Below are positions 27,008 to 35,909 of a DNA stretch of 64,000 nt, in pieces. The DNA is taken from contig NZ_SJPW01000004.1 of the NCBI RefSeq assembly GCF_007860125.1, positions 528,372 to 592,371 of the forward strand, read 5' to 3'. Source of the DNA: Rubripirellula tenax. GTDB taxonomy: Bacteria > Planctomycetota > Planctomycetia > Pirellulales > Pirellulaceae. A program made the translations under genes and the position numbers. Under the pieces are notes generated by a model, which saw only the letters and a program-made list of their open reading frames with translations, had not been told where the DNA came from and did no database searches. Numbering within the stretch: the first letter of the stretch is position 1; each line of letters starts with the position of its first letter.

Positions 27008-28462
27008 ATGAAAAATTGCATAAGACTTTGTTGCGTTATCTGCCTGTTGGGTGCGTGTTTTTCCGTTGCCAAGAGTACCGCCGGTGAGCCCAACATCATC
27101 GTCATTATGGCGGATGATCTCGGCTACAATGACGTTGGCTGTTACGGCTGCAAGGACATCCCGACGCCGAATATCGATCAGCTGGCCAGTGATGGCGTGC
27201 GCTTCACGTCCGGGTATGTGACCTGGCACATGTGCGGCCCCTCGCGCGCAGGATTTTTGACTGGCCGGAATCAGGCCAGCTTTGGCTACTATAAGAATGC
27301 GACGCTGCCGTTCGATCCCAAGCAGGGTCTGCCGAAAATGGAAACCATTGCCAGCCTTTTGCAGAAACAAGGTTACGTGACCGGTGGGGTGGGAAAATGG
27401 CATATGGGTACAGCCAACGACCAGCATCCTAACTCCATGGGCTTCGACGACTGGTTTGGATTCCTTAGCGGCGGATTGATGTATTACCCGCTGGATCATC
27501 CTTCCTACAAAGGAAAGTACAATCCGTTAAAGCGGCCTGCGAGGTGGCGTGACATCCATCACACTTTGCCGCTGATTCACAACCAGACTCCGGTGAAGAG
27601 GGAGCGGTATCTGACGCACGAGCTGACCGATGCGGGAATCGCTTTCATGGATAAGAACAGCGAGAAACCGTTTTTCCTGTTTATGTCTTACAACGCCCCA
27701 CACCTTGATCTTGAGGCACCGGAGGAAACGATTGCGAATTTCCCAGAGGACAAGATGAGTAAGGTGCCCGGTGTAAAGCCGGGGGCTCGCAGCGTCTATG
27801 GAGCCATGGTTTATGAATTGGATCTGGGCGTAGGGCAGCTCTTGTCCAAGATCGATGATCTGGGCATTGCCAAGAATACCGTGGTTTGGTTCTTGAGCGA
27901 TAACGGCGGGATGAGCAGAACCAGCGACAACCGGCCGCTGAGAGGCAGCAAAGGAAGGGCGTACGAGGGCGGTTTACGTGTGCCGATGATTGTGAAGTGG
28001 CCTGGAAAAACACCGCAAGGCGTTGTTCTGGATGAGATGATCTCCTCGCTGGATATCGGCGCGACCTCGATCGCGATGGCCGGCGGCGATCCGGCACAAG
28101 CCGGGCTTCATGGCAAAGATATTCAGCAATACATGACACAGCAGTCAACCAAAGCACCGCATGACGTTCTGTACTGGCACACGGGTCGCGGGCAGACTCG
28201 TCAAGGCGTGATTCGTGAAGGAGATTTCAAGCTCTTGACGGCAAAGGGCAAGGCCGTGCTTTACAACTTGAAAGACGACCTCGGCGAAACGACGGATGTT
28301 GCGGCATCGCATCCCGAGCGGGTTCGATCAATGCTCGCTCGCTGGGACGAATGGAACAAAGGGAATGCACCCGATTTGTGGGGAACACCTGACAGGCCAT
28401 ACCAATACGCGGAATACGAGTGGCTGAAAGGCAGTCAGCACTACAAAGCCACGTCTGAGTGA
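27008..28462 (+). CDS. Type I sulfatase (formylglycine)
   Basis: A 484-residue exported sulfatase whose ATG directly follows the stop of the fused sulfatase. The signal peptide covers about residues 1-26. Metal-binding start NIIVIMADDLGYNDVGCYG; active-site motif CGPSR with Cys76 (HMCGPSRAGFLTGR); GVGKWHMG near 140; late acidic-His block WFLSDNGGMS. It is full length for the family. It shares the locus with esterases and FecR/sigma, so it likely acts on the same sulfated polysaccharide. Confidence 0.88.
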   Translation: MKNCIRLCCVICLLGACFSVAKSTAGEPNIIVIMADDLGYNDVGCYGCKDIPTPNIDQLASDGVRFTSGYVTWHMCGPSRAGFLTGRNQASFGYYKNATLPFDPKQGLPKMETIASLLQKQGYVTGGVGKWHMGTANDQHPNSMGFDDWFGFLSGGLMYYPLDHPSYKGKYNPLKRPARWRDIHHTLPLIHNQTPVKRERYLTHELTDAGIAFMDKNSEKPFFLFMSYNAPHLDLEAPEETIANFPEDKMSKVPGVKPGARSVYGAMVYELDLGVGQLLSKIDDLGIAKNTVVWFLSDNGGMSRTSDNRPLRGSKGRAYEGGLRVPMIVKWPGKTPQGVVLDEMISSLDIGATSIAMAGGDPAQAGLHGKDIQQYMTQQSTKAPHDVLYWHTGRGQTRQGVIREGDFKLLTAKGKAVLYNLKDDLGETTDVAASHPERVRSMLARWDEWNKGNAPDLWGTPDRPYQYAEYEWLKGSQHYKATSE

Positions 28463-28816
28463 TGAGGGAGCAGGGAAAATGAACGTGCGAACCATTTCTT
28501 CCCGACCTTTGGGTTTCTGCACGAGCCTTCTCCCGCTCTTTGTGTGCCGCGTATGACTCGGTCAAAGCTCCCCAAAAAGGACTCAGACCCAAGTAACCGA
28601 GCCAACAACGTACGAAGAGCGCAGCCTGCGGCGGTGAACCACACCGACCGCACGAACGCGATTCGCTCCGTGAAGGCGGGTGCATCGACCGAACGCTCGA
28701 AGTAATTGGGGGAAACCGCTTCGGTGTCTTCAGGATTCGGACACCGACGCGCCGAAATGGCCCTCACCAAAAGTGCTCCGGTTTCATCGACCGGAGCACA
28801 TTAGCAGTCAGTCTTG
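28463..28816. other. Gene-free stretch after sulfatase
   Basis: About 350 bases with no convincing gene. A 50-residue frame (28553-28705, plus) has no ribosome-binding site or family pattern. No clear terminator hairpin was seen after the sulfatase. Confidence 0.4.
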
Positions 28817-29815
28817 CTAGCTTCTCTTCTTGCGCTGAAGATCCTTGAAACTTACTCGGTCTCGACGGTTGGTGGCTTGATTGTCGGTGCCGAAGAGCAA
28901 GGCTCCCTGCATCGCAGCGGCGACGGCACAACCGACCAAGCAATCGAGCCAGTGATTGTCAGGTTGCTCCGGCCTCGCCTTCCATTCGTCTACCGTTCTC
29001 CCGCGCCCTTCAGTTTTAATGTAGTACTCGGCAGTGACTTGTTCGGCAAACATGCGGTGCATGTCGGGGCGATCGCCAAAAACCGAAAGGCAGCCACGAT
29101 CGCCCATCGACACGGCGAGACGAGCGTGGGTGAAGGACTTCCACCAGTTGGTGTCATAGATGACGTGGCGGATCGCTCGCTTGCCGTTGATTGACGGAAC
29201 ACGCCAGTTCAAACCGACGCGATCGCCAGGCCGCCGTTTGTATTCGCTGAATGGGTTCGAGGACGCACCGACGAAGCGACCGTGTGACGGAAGCAAGATC
29301 GACGCGTGCGGGCTCTGCCGGCAAAATTGGTAAACGACGTTGGTGGAGTGACCCCAGTTCGCGTCGATGAGGCAACGGCCAATCTTCATGGCTGCACCGT
29401 CGTCGCGTTGCCATTCGCGGCCTAGCAGATCCGAGGTGAGCGCTTCGAGGCCGGCATAAATGCTGCCCTCAAGGCCCGTGCCTTCACTGGCGTTTTCCAA
29501 GGTGTGGCGGGCGTCGCGAAGGCTAAAGTGCGCTCGTTGCTGGTCGGGGTAGGACCCGTAGTCGACGACGTAGCCGGTGAAATCGTCTTCCCATGCGGCA
29601 GGAGTACCTATTTGGTCGCGGGGAGACCGCACACGGCCGCGTCGGTGGCGTCCTGGTGCGACGCGGCGTCGAGAGCGGCGTTGGCTTGGTCGACGCGACG
29701 CCCGCCGGCACGTGGCGCCCGTGGGGTGAAGTCGCCGCACCAATCGTTGGCGATGCAAGATCGCCGGCGTCAACGTCGCCTGCGACATCTCCCATTCGTT
29801 CAAGCACGAACACAT
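28817..29815 (-). pseudogene. Phage terminase large subunit (GpA), C-terminal nuclease part
   Basis: The C-terminal 260 residues match the nuclease domain of GpA-type terminases, which cut and package phage DNA: DYGSYPDQ, KIGRCLIDANWGHSTNVVYQ, RKRRPGDR-like segment, HVIYDTNWWKSF, AEYYIKTEGRGRTVDEWKAR, NHWLDCLVGCAVAAAMQG. The first 60 residues of the open frame are Arg-rich, look out of frame and are unlikely to be native. The N-terminal ATPase domain is absent. The gene is thus a 5'-truncated or frameshifted terminase. A more decayed copy lies at 12040-12400. It is divergent from the three-gene cassette that follows. Confidence 0.65.
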
Positions 29816-30030
29816 CGACCCACCCGGCTACCGGCGGCGGCGACCCGAGTTCCTGAGAACCGCCGTCCGCAAACACGGAATCGAACGAGTTATCTGGCGT
29901 TAGCGCCATCACTCGTTTCGAACCATCAAGCCAACGCACCGACCAACCCAACCGCCCGACCAACCAATCATCGATCCATTCAGTCACGAAGCCTCTGGTA
30001 AATCTCGTTGACACGAAATGGAGTTCTCAC

Positions 30031-30537
30031 ATGCACGCGTTCATGCGATGCCTCGCAGCGTCGATGTTTTTGGTCTTTGTCTGCGCTGAATGTTCAGGCC
30101 AAAACTACCCCGATGGCACATTGGTGATGTCCCGCTTGAAAGGACGTTTCGGCAACTTCCTTTCTCGCGTGACCGGAACGCACTACACGCACACCGCGAT
30201 CGTGATTGACGGCAAGGTTTGCGAATCGACGTTCCCACGAGCCAAATGCACACCACTGACTCGCTACGCGGCCGGCAAACCTTGGATCATTCGGTACATT
30301 CCCCCAGGCGAACCGCTCACGCCCGCACAAACGCATGGAATCCGCGACTATGTCCGGCAAAACGTCGGGCGGCGATATGGATTGAAGCAGTTCTTCAATC
30401 CTAACTCCCGCCCGAATGGACGCATCTACTGCAGCCAGTTCGCGCACGGAGCACTTAAGTCGGCGGGTTTTCAACTGCCGGCGAAATCCTGGCACACCCC
30501 GGATCGCCTTCTACACGGATCGCCGATCCACCAATGA
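30031..30537 (+). CDS. Permuted NlpC/P60 (YiiX-like) hydrolase
   Basis: A 168-residue exported protein (signal about 1-23). It fits the circularly permuted papain fold of YiiX/YebB-type NlpC/P60 proteins: GTLVMSRLKGRFGNFLSRVT, His54 in HYTHTAIVID, then CSQFAHGALKSAGF with Cys134. These enzymes cleave peptide or lipid amide/ester bonds, often in the envelope. The stop overlaps the radical SAM gene (ATGA at 30534). In this phage-like setting it could be an envelope-degrading or entry factor; the role is inferred. Confidence 0.65.
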   Translation: MHAFMRCLAASMFLVFVCAECSGQNYPDGTLVMSRLKGRFGNFLSRVTGTHYTHTAIVIDGKVCESTFPRAKCTPLTRYAAGKPWIIRYIPPGEPLTPAQTHGIRDYVRQNVGRRYGLKQFFNPNSRPNGRIYCSQFAHGALKSAGFQLPAKSWHTPDRLLHGSPIHQ

Positions 30538-31382
30538 GCGTTCCGCGTGACCCTAGCAATCAAGGCGACCAAGCGATGATCGCACTACCCGCATTGGAAT
30601 ATCACCTAGCACACGGTTGCAACCTCTCGTGCCAACAATGCAGCCACTACAGCAACTTTCATGTAGCGGGCAAAATGCCGACAGTCGAGGATGCCGGGGC
30701 GGATTACGCGAATTGGTCGCATCGGCTCAAACCACGCCGTTTCGCGTTACTTGGCGGCGAGCCACTCCTAAACCCGCAAATCCTCCAGCACATCCGACTC
30801 ACACGGCAACACTGGCCCGATAGCGAACTCATGCTGGTCACGAATGGTTTCTTCCTGCATCGCTTCCCCGACTTACCCGCCATCCTGCTCGAAACGAACT
30901 GCCGACTCGAAGTCAGCCAGCACGGTACGCACGATGACTACGTCAAACGATTCCGCGAAGTCAAACATCTTGTTTGGCGATGGCGAGAGGATCACCCTGG
31001 CATCCAAATCAAAATCCGCCAATCCCATCGCGGCTGGATGCGGCAATACAAGGTCGAAAACGGCAAGCCGATGCCATTCGACACCAAACCGGAAGCCGCG
31101 TTCAAAGTCTGCATGCAGAAGACTTGCACACAGCTTCACCGCGGCGTGCTGTGGAAATGCCCGGCGCTCGCTTACTTCGCTCAGCTCGAAGCCAAGCTGA
31201 AGTTGCAAAATCTCCCGCAGTGGCAACTGTTCCGTGACTACAAAGCGATCGCCACCAACGCCAGCGACGATGAACTGCGCACCTTCATCGAAACCAAAGC
31301 TATCCCGCAATGCGGCCTATGCCCATCACGTCGCACCAAGTTCGTCCATCCCAACCCCCTGCAACGGAGTGCTTTGAAATGA
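30534..31382 (+). CDS. Radical SAM domain protein
   Basis: A 282-residue protein with the radical SAM cluster motif CNLSCQQC (Cys29, Cys33, Cys36), then RRFALLGGEPLLNP (the GGEP SAM-binding block) and MLVTNGFFL. A C-terminal Cys set (FKVCMQKTCTQLHRG, CPALAYF, and CGLCPSRR) resembles the auxiliary cluster region of SPASM-type maturases. It is coupled to the upstream hydrolase and, by ATGA at 31379, to the downstream proline-rich gene. Its likely substrate is a peptide or protein, possibly the proline-rich neighbour, but this is speculation. Confidence 0.75.
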   Translation: MSVPRDPSNQGDQAMIALPALEYHLAHGCNLSCQQCSHYSNFHVAGKMPTVEDAGADYANWSHRLKPRRFALLGGEPLLNPQILQHIRLTRQHWPDSELMLVTNGFFLHRFPDLPAILLETNCRLEVSQHGTHDDYVKRFREVKHLVWRWREDHPGIQIKIRQSHRGWMRQYKVENGKPMPFDTKPEAAFKVCMQKTCTQLHRGVLWKCPALAYFAQLEAKLKLQNLPQWQLFRDYKAIATNASDDELRTFIETKAIPQCGLCPSRRTKFVHPNPLQRSALK

Positions 31383-32056
31383 CTTATGGACCCTTCGAGC
31401 CAGAAATGCCGCCCCCTCCTTTCGTGCCGCCCTTTGATCCGCCCGGCAGCGAATCGCCGTACGTTCCCGAAGGCAGTTCCACCGATGATGACGGTTCGAG
31501 CGTCGACTTTGGCCCCCGTCCGCCTTGGTGGCCCGAAGATTTCCCCTGGCCACCCGAGCCCGAAGAGCCCACCGTGATCGAACCCTACCCGCCGATCCAC
31601 GTCTGGCCGCAACTTCCGCCCGACCATCCCTACCACGTCCCTCCTGGACACTCGGCTCCAGATGACCTGCCACCAGGTCATCCCGGCGAGTACTATCCCG
31701 GCATGCCGCCGGATCCCGTCGTGCATTCAGTCCAACCCGACGAAGAATCATCTAATGACGGCGGGTCAACCGAAGTCTCGATAACCCCATCGATCGACCG
31801 TTCAAAAACAACAACGAAACCCATTCACCCAAGCCGGCTCAACGCCGGCTTTTGTCGTTTCTGGACAGAATCAACATCCAGCTTGCTGAAACCAACGCGT
31901 CTCGATAGGTTCGGAACAAGGCGAGGCAAGACCGCCACGCCACTATCAAAAACCAACACAAAGAAAACATGGGGCGAACAACTTGATGTCCGAACCACTC
32001 GGGGCTGCAGGCGATGTATTGATCATTTACGATCCGCGTTCAGGACAAAGGGCTGA
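31379..32056 (+). CDS. Proline-rich acidic protein
   Basis: A 225-residue frame overlapping the radical SAM gene by 4 bases. The first 130 residues are Pro/Asp/Glu-rich (EMPPPPFVPPFDPPGS, RPPWWPEDFPWPPEPEEP, PPDHPYHVPPGHSAP) and probably disordered. A rho-independent terminator lies inside the frame at 31831-31853, and the C-terminal 75 residues have different, basic composition. The native gene therefore probably stops earlier: a TAA in another frame occurs near 31780, so a frameshift may have extended it. Function unknown. Confidence 0.55.
   Translation: MTYGPFEPEMPPPPFVPPFDPPGSESPYVPEGSSTDDDGSSVDFGPRPPWWPEDFPWPPEPEEPTVIEPYPPIHVWPQLPPDHPYHVPPGHSAPDDLPPGHPGEYYPGMPPDPVVHSVQPDEESSNDGGSTEVSITPSIDRSKTTTKPIHPSRLNAGFCRFWTESTSSLLKPTRLDRFGTRRGKTATPLSKTNTKKTWGEQLDVRTTRGCRRCIDHLRSAFRTKG
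31831..31853 (+). terminator. Rho-independent terminator
   Basis: AAGCCGGC, loop TCAAC, GCCGGCTT then TTT: an 8-bp perfect stem followed by a short T run. It sits inside the extended proline-rich frame and probably marks the true end of the three-gene cassette. Confidence 0.6.
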
Positions 32057-32379
32057 TTGCGATTGAAGGGTCAACGGAATCGTAATTCACATTTCCAGAG
32101 CCAAAGCAACTATTTTATTGTTTTTCCGAGTCATGCCCACCATTCCGCCGACGCTGTATCCAATAGGTAGCGTCTTCACTTTGCTGACGTCATCAGGTCG
32201 GCGTGCAGATTCTTCCTCGGGGATGGCTGCTGGTGCCGGAATCATTCGTATGTAAGGCGGTTAAGTTTGCATTCAGTATATCCAAATCAAGTTCTCATCG
32301 GCTCAAAAACTTCCTTCGCATGCGCTGCAGCCTTGTTGTTCGCAGTCCTTCCTCGCATCGTCGCTCGGGCATAAGAAAC
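32057..32379. other. Gene-free stretch
   Basis: About 320 bases between the phage-like cassette and the DUF2784 gene. No supported gene or strong repeat; it presumably holds the promoter of the envelope gene cluster. Confidence 0.4.
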
Positions 32380-32787
32380 ATGGGCAGTTTGGATATTGTC
32401 ATTACGGCCATCGTCGTCATTCATGCCAGTATTATCGGTTTGGATTTTCTCGGCGCAATTGCCGTCGTCACCAATCGTTTTCATGTCGCTCGGTTGCGGT
32501 GGTGGCAATGCCTTTACCTGTCAATTGTGTTCGTCAAAAGCCTTTCATTGCTATTCATCGATGCATGCCCGCTGACAATCGCGGAAAACTACTGCCGTAG
32601 TCTTGGCCACGTCGACACCTCCTACGGCGGTTCGTTCATTTCACACTATCTGCCGAGAATACCCACCGAAGTGGACATCGTGGTGACTTGCCTGTTGATG
32701 CTGACAGGGCTCGTTGCTGTGCTTCGAGTCGGTCACCAGCAGATTGCGACCTGCCTTGCTACGTCGCATGCACGCTCAGTCCACTAA
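32380..32787 (+). CDS. DUF2784-like membrane protein
   Basis: A 135-residue integral membrane protein with about four helices. It carries the DUF2784 hallmarks: an N-terminal helix (LDIVITAIVVIHASIIGLDF), CPLTIAENYCRSLG and SYGGSFISHYLPRIP (family pattern CPLTxxEnxxR...Y.GsFi.HYL). The ATG at 32380 is used because the upstream open frame lacks family sequence. Function is unknown for the family. It heads a probable operon with a 47-residue peptide and a WD40 protein. Confidence 0.65.
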   Translation: MGSLDIVITAIVVIHASIIGLDFLGAIAVVTNRFHVARLRWWQCLYLSIVFVKSLSLLFIDACPLTIAENYCRSLGHVDTSYGGSFISHYLPRIPTEVDIVVTCLLMLTGLVAVLRVGHQQIATCLATSHARSVH

Positions 32788-32802
32788 ACCCGAGGGTCAA
32801 AC

Positions 32803-32946
32803 ATGAACATGTTTATTGCACACATGACGCCTGAAGCAAGCAACGCAATCGGGATTGCCTTGTTACTAGGCGCGATTGCAGTGATTGTTGTCGTTGTCCT
32901 GGTCATAGTTGTGGTCATAACGCTGGTGAAGCGGTGGAAGCTATGA
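32803..32946 (+). CDS. 47-residue single-pass membrane peptide
   Basis: An ORF of 47 codons starting at ATG 32803, with a short polar N-terminus (MNMFIAHMTPEASNA) and then one very hydrophobic helix (GIALLLGAIAVIVVVVLVIV) ending in KRWKL. Its stop overlaps the start of the WD40 gene (ATGA at 32943), so the two are probably translated together. No family recognised. Confidence 0.55.
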   Translation: MNMFIAHMTPEASNAIGIALLLGAIAVIVVVVLVIVVVITLVKRWKL

Positions 32947-34502
32947 AGTTGAAATCCCTCGCCAGCCGCCGCACGTTCGTGGCGGTTCACTTTTTTCTCG
33001 GCGCGTTGCTGGTTTTCATCACACCGTTGCTGTTCTGCTTGATGAAACCTGAGCAGGCGAGCGTCTATTCATTCCATCACTTCACGCCTTTGATTCCATT
33101 TTTTGGGCTTGGCTGGATGTTGCTTGGTGCGCTTCTGATTGTGGGTAAACCGAAAATCGATCAAATTGCCAGAGCCATCTATATTGCTTGGCTGTGCTTG
33201 ATTGGCTGCCTTGCTGCACTTGGAGTTGTCCTGATTTGCGTCGCTGCGTTATCTGCAAATCGCAAGCCATTCTTCGGGGAGGGGACGATCGGCCAGTTCG
33301 GAGTCTACTTGGTCTTTCTTGGTGCAGTGTTGTTTGGCATCAGCATCGGCTTGCTGTTCCTGCTACGGCATTTGCGCAGTGCTGGACCATCTGCCGCTCC
33401 TCCTTCAACGAAGACTCGATTTGTATATTCACTTGGTGCTGGAGCCCTGAGCATTCTGGTCGCGATGCTTGGGCTCGCTTGGCAAGTTTCGATCGACCAG
33501 CAACGATCTAGCCAGCTTCAGCAAACGCACGAGCAGCAGTTGCAGGGCTATGCGTACGATGGGGGACAGGTGAAGTCACTGGTGTTCTCTCCTGACGACA
33601 ACTACCTAGCAACAGCGATAGAGTTTGATTATTCTCATCGCGGCGTTCGAATATGGGATGTCCAATCAGGCAGACTGTTACAAGAAATGGACGGTGGACG
33701 GGAGGTTCTATCACTCACATTCACGCCCGATTCGGCGAGTTTGATTGTTTGCTATGAGGACCAGTGGAACAGTGGCGGTTTCACCGTCTTCAATAGGGAA
33801 AAAGGCACGGAGGAATTCCGGAATAGTGACCATCGGATATCGAGTGTTGCGGTTTCAGCCGACGGGAAGGTTTTGGTGGCATGTGGAAACGCTGGGTACG
33901 GAAACAATTCGCTGGTGGCACCGTTCACGGTTTGGAACTTGGCGACTTTCACAAAAGTATTTGAATCGCCGCCGAAGTATGGATACATCAGTGCCGCATT
34001 TTCAGCGAGCCAAACACGCTTGGCGGTAAGGCGTCAGGAAGCGATTGAGATTTGGCCCATTCCAATGGACGCCAATTCGACATTCATTCGATCCTGGGAC
34101 CCGAGAATGGGAGGCGATGATGTGACGGCTGTTGCATTTTGCGGAGATGACACCAAAGTGGCGGCCGGCGGCGTATTTGGTTCCAAAGTGTGGAGTCTAT
34201 CTGATTCGAATGGCGACCCTGATGACGCTTCGGACTTGCCAACCGTTGGGCCGACGAACGCCGGGACATTTTCGGATGATGGCTCACTGCTTGTGGTCGC
34301 CAACCAGGAGCAATTGGTTCAAGTCATTGACCTTGAGACTGAAACGCTTTCTCACGAGTTCAAAGCTCCTTTCTGGGTCGAAGGACTGGCGATCTCTTCG
34401 GACAACAAATTGATCGCGGTCGGAGGCCAAGGTCGAGTCGTCATGCTCGACGCGAATTCCGGCGCGCTCATCAAGGAACTTGCGCAGCGAGATAGACTGT
34501 AG
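32943..34502 (+). CDS. Membrane-anchored WD40 beta-propeller protein
   Basis: A 519-residue protein. The start at 32943 is chosen because it overlaps the stop of the small membrane peptide; GTG at 32934 is an alternative. Four to five membrane helices occupy the first 190 residues (FVAVHFFLGALLVFITPLLF, GWMLLGALLIVG and others). The rest is a WD40-like propeller with repeats such as VKSLVFSPDDNYLATA, VRIWDVQSGRLLQ, FTPDSASLIVCYED, ISSVAVSADGKVLVACG and LAISSDNKLIAVGGQG. It probably serves as an envelope scaffold or sensor. Related propellers occur at 35910 and 38162. Confidence 0.75.
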   Translation: MKLKSLASRRTFVAVHFFLGALLVFITPLLFCLMKPEQASVYSFHHFTPLIPFFGLGWMLLGALLIVGKPKIDQIARAIYIAWLCLIGCLAALGVVLICVAALSANRKPFFGEGTIGQFGVYLVFLGAVLFGISIGLLFLLRHLRSAGPSAAPPSTKTRFVYSLGAGALSILVAMLGLAWQVSIDQQRSSQLQQTHEQQLQGYAYDGGQVKSLVFSPDDNYLATAIEFDYSHRGVRIWDVQSGRLLQEMDGGREVLSLTFTPDSASLIVCYEDQWNSGGFTVFNREKGTEEFRNSDHRISSVAVSADGKVLVACGNAGYGNNSLVAPFTVWNLATFTKVFESPPKYGYISAAFSASQTRLAVRRQEAIEIWPIPMDANSTFIRSWDPRMGGDDVTAVAFCGDDTKVAAGGVFGSKVWSLSDSNGDPDDASDLPTVGPTNAGTFSDDGSLLVVANQEQLVQVIDLETETLSHEFKAPFWVEGLAISSDNKLIAVGGQGRVVMLDANSGALIKELAQRDRL

Positions 34503-34635
34503 AAGAACAGGTGCAGATGTCTTTGATTTTCTTGTGGTAAGCGGGGCACGCAAAACAACGCGTCATTGATCAAATCGCCAAGTCGTTTTGCATCGGCCTT
34601 GTGCACAGAATGATGCCAGATGAAGTGGTCTCAGA

Positions 34636-35817
34636 TCAATCTTCTCGATAAAACAACCAGCGATCACGTCCTTCTGCGTATACTTGAATGGAGCACTGCT
34701 TCGGCAATTCGTACATTAGCGTTTCAACTCCAGTTTTCGTGACTGAGTGGCTATTGAGCGACATACTCGTCAAGTTTTTTAGACCCTTGAGATGCTCCAA
34801 ACCAACGTCGGAAATCTGATCGCTACCGAGATGTAAAGTCTGCAGGTTTGTCAGCTTTCCGATATGCTGCATCCCAGCGTCGCTGATGTTGCCGCAGGTA
34901 AGGCTTAAGCGATACAGGTTCGTCAGGTTGCCGATGTGTTCGATACCAGCGTCGGTGATTTGATCGCTCCGGAGCGTTAGGGATCGCAGGTTGGTTAGAG
35001 TACCAATGTGCTTCAAACCAGAGTCCGTGATTTCACTACCAGTGAGGCTTAAGTGCTCAAGTCTGGTAAAGCTCCCGATGTGCTCCAACCCGACGTCAGA
35101 AATCTTGTTGGAAAGAGAGAGATCTTCCAAGCTGTAGGATAGCCGCTTTAGATGTTCCACCCCAGCGCCGCTGATTCCTGGGCAGACGAGGATTAGATCG
35201 CGCAAGGGGTAAAGATCTCGCAGATGAGACAGGCCAGCATCCGTGATTTCGTTGCTTGAGAGCGCCAGGGAGTCAAGTCGAGTTAACGGCTTGAGGTGTA
35301 CCAAGCCAGCGTTGGTGATTGCGTTGGTTCCCCCAAGGGTCAGGCTCCGCAAATCAGTCAGGGCTTTTAGGTGTTCAAAGCCAGCGTCGGTAATTCCTTC
35401 ACCGCGGAGAGTAAGAGACTCCAAGTTGGTCAGGTTCCCGAGGTGTTGCAAGCCCGCGTCGTTGACGTAGATGTCACCGTAGATGACCAACCGTTTCAAA
35501 CTGGTCAGGTTCCCAACGTGCTCGAAGCCAGCGTCGGTGATGACCGGCGTTATGGACGCGTTACGACCAAGTTCGAGCGAACCACCACCAAGCTTGAGCG
35601 AGCGAATGTTGGTCAACTTTTTGAGGTGTGCCAGTCCATCATCGGTAGGACTTGGATAGTTAACGGAATAGGTACCGTCAGTCTCGGGACCAAAAACGCT
35701 CGCTCCCAATTCTTGTAGAGCTTTTAGGTGCGACGGGATCTCGACCTCGTGAGCGACTTCGTTCGCTCCACAACCGACGACGGTTACCAGAATCAGTGAA
35801 GTGAGTGTGCCACGCAT
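34636..35817 (-). CDS. Leucine-rich repeat lipoprotein
   Basis: A 393-residue protein. The signal peptide ends in a lipobox (LILVTVVGCGA, Cys about residue 16), so it is probably lipid-anchored. Residues about 55-360 are tandem leucine-rich repeats of about 24 residues of the ribonuclease-inhibitor/internalin-like type (LTNLRSLTLRSDQITDAGIE, HIGNLTNLYRLSL). Such repeats bind proteins or ligands. It is convergent with the upstream WD40 gene and lies near a second one. Confidence 0.8.
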   Translation of the reverse strand: MRGTLTSLILVTVVGCGANEVAHEVEIPSHLKALQELGASVFGPETDGTYSVNYPSPTDDGLAHLKKLTNIRSLKLGGGSLELGRNASITPVITDAGFEHVGNLTSLKRLVIYGDIYVNDAGLQHLGNLTNLESLTLRGEGITDAGFEHLKALTDLRSLTLGGTNAITNAGLVHLKPLTRLDSLALSSNEITDAGLSHLRDLYPLRDLILVCPGISGAGVEHLKRLSYSLEDLSLSNKISDVGLEHIGSFTRLEHLSLTGSEITDSGLKHIGTLTNLRSLTLRSDQITDAGIEHIGNLTNLYRLSLTCGNISDAGMQHIGKLTNLQTLHLGSDQISDVGLEHLKGLKNLTSMSLNSHSVTKTGVETLMYELPKQCSIQVYAEGRDRWLFYRED

Positions 35818-35909
35818 GAGAAGTCAATTTGGAAGATTTGAGGTTCGTGCAGACGAGTGCTGAGGGTGAGCAAATGCCAACTCCTGGCAGCAATTTGCCA
35901 GCCATTTGG

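Noticed and set aside
28553-28705. 50-codon frame between sulfatase and terminase
   Set aside because: No ribosome-binding site, no conservation clue, low-complexity polar sequence.
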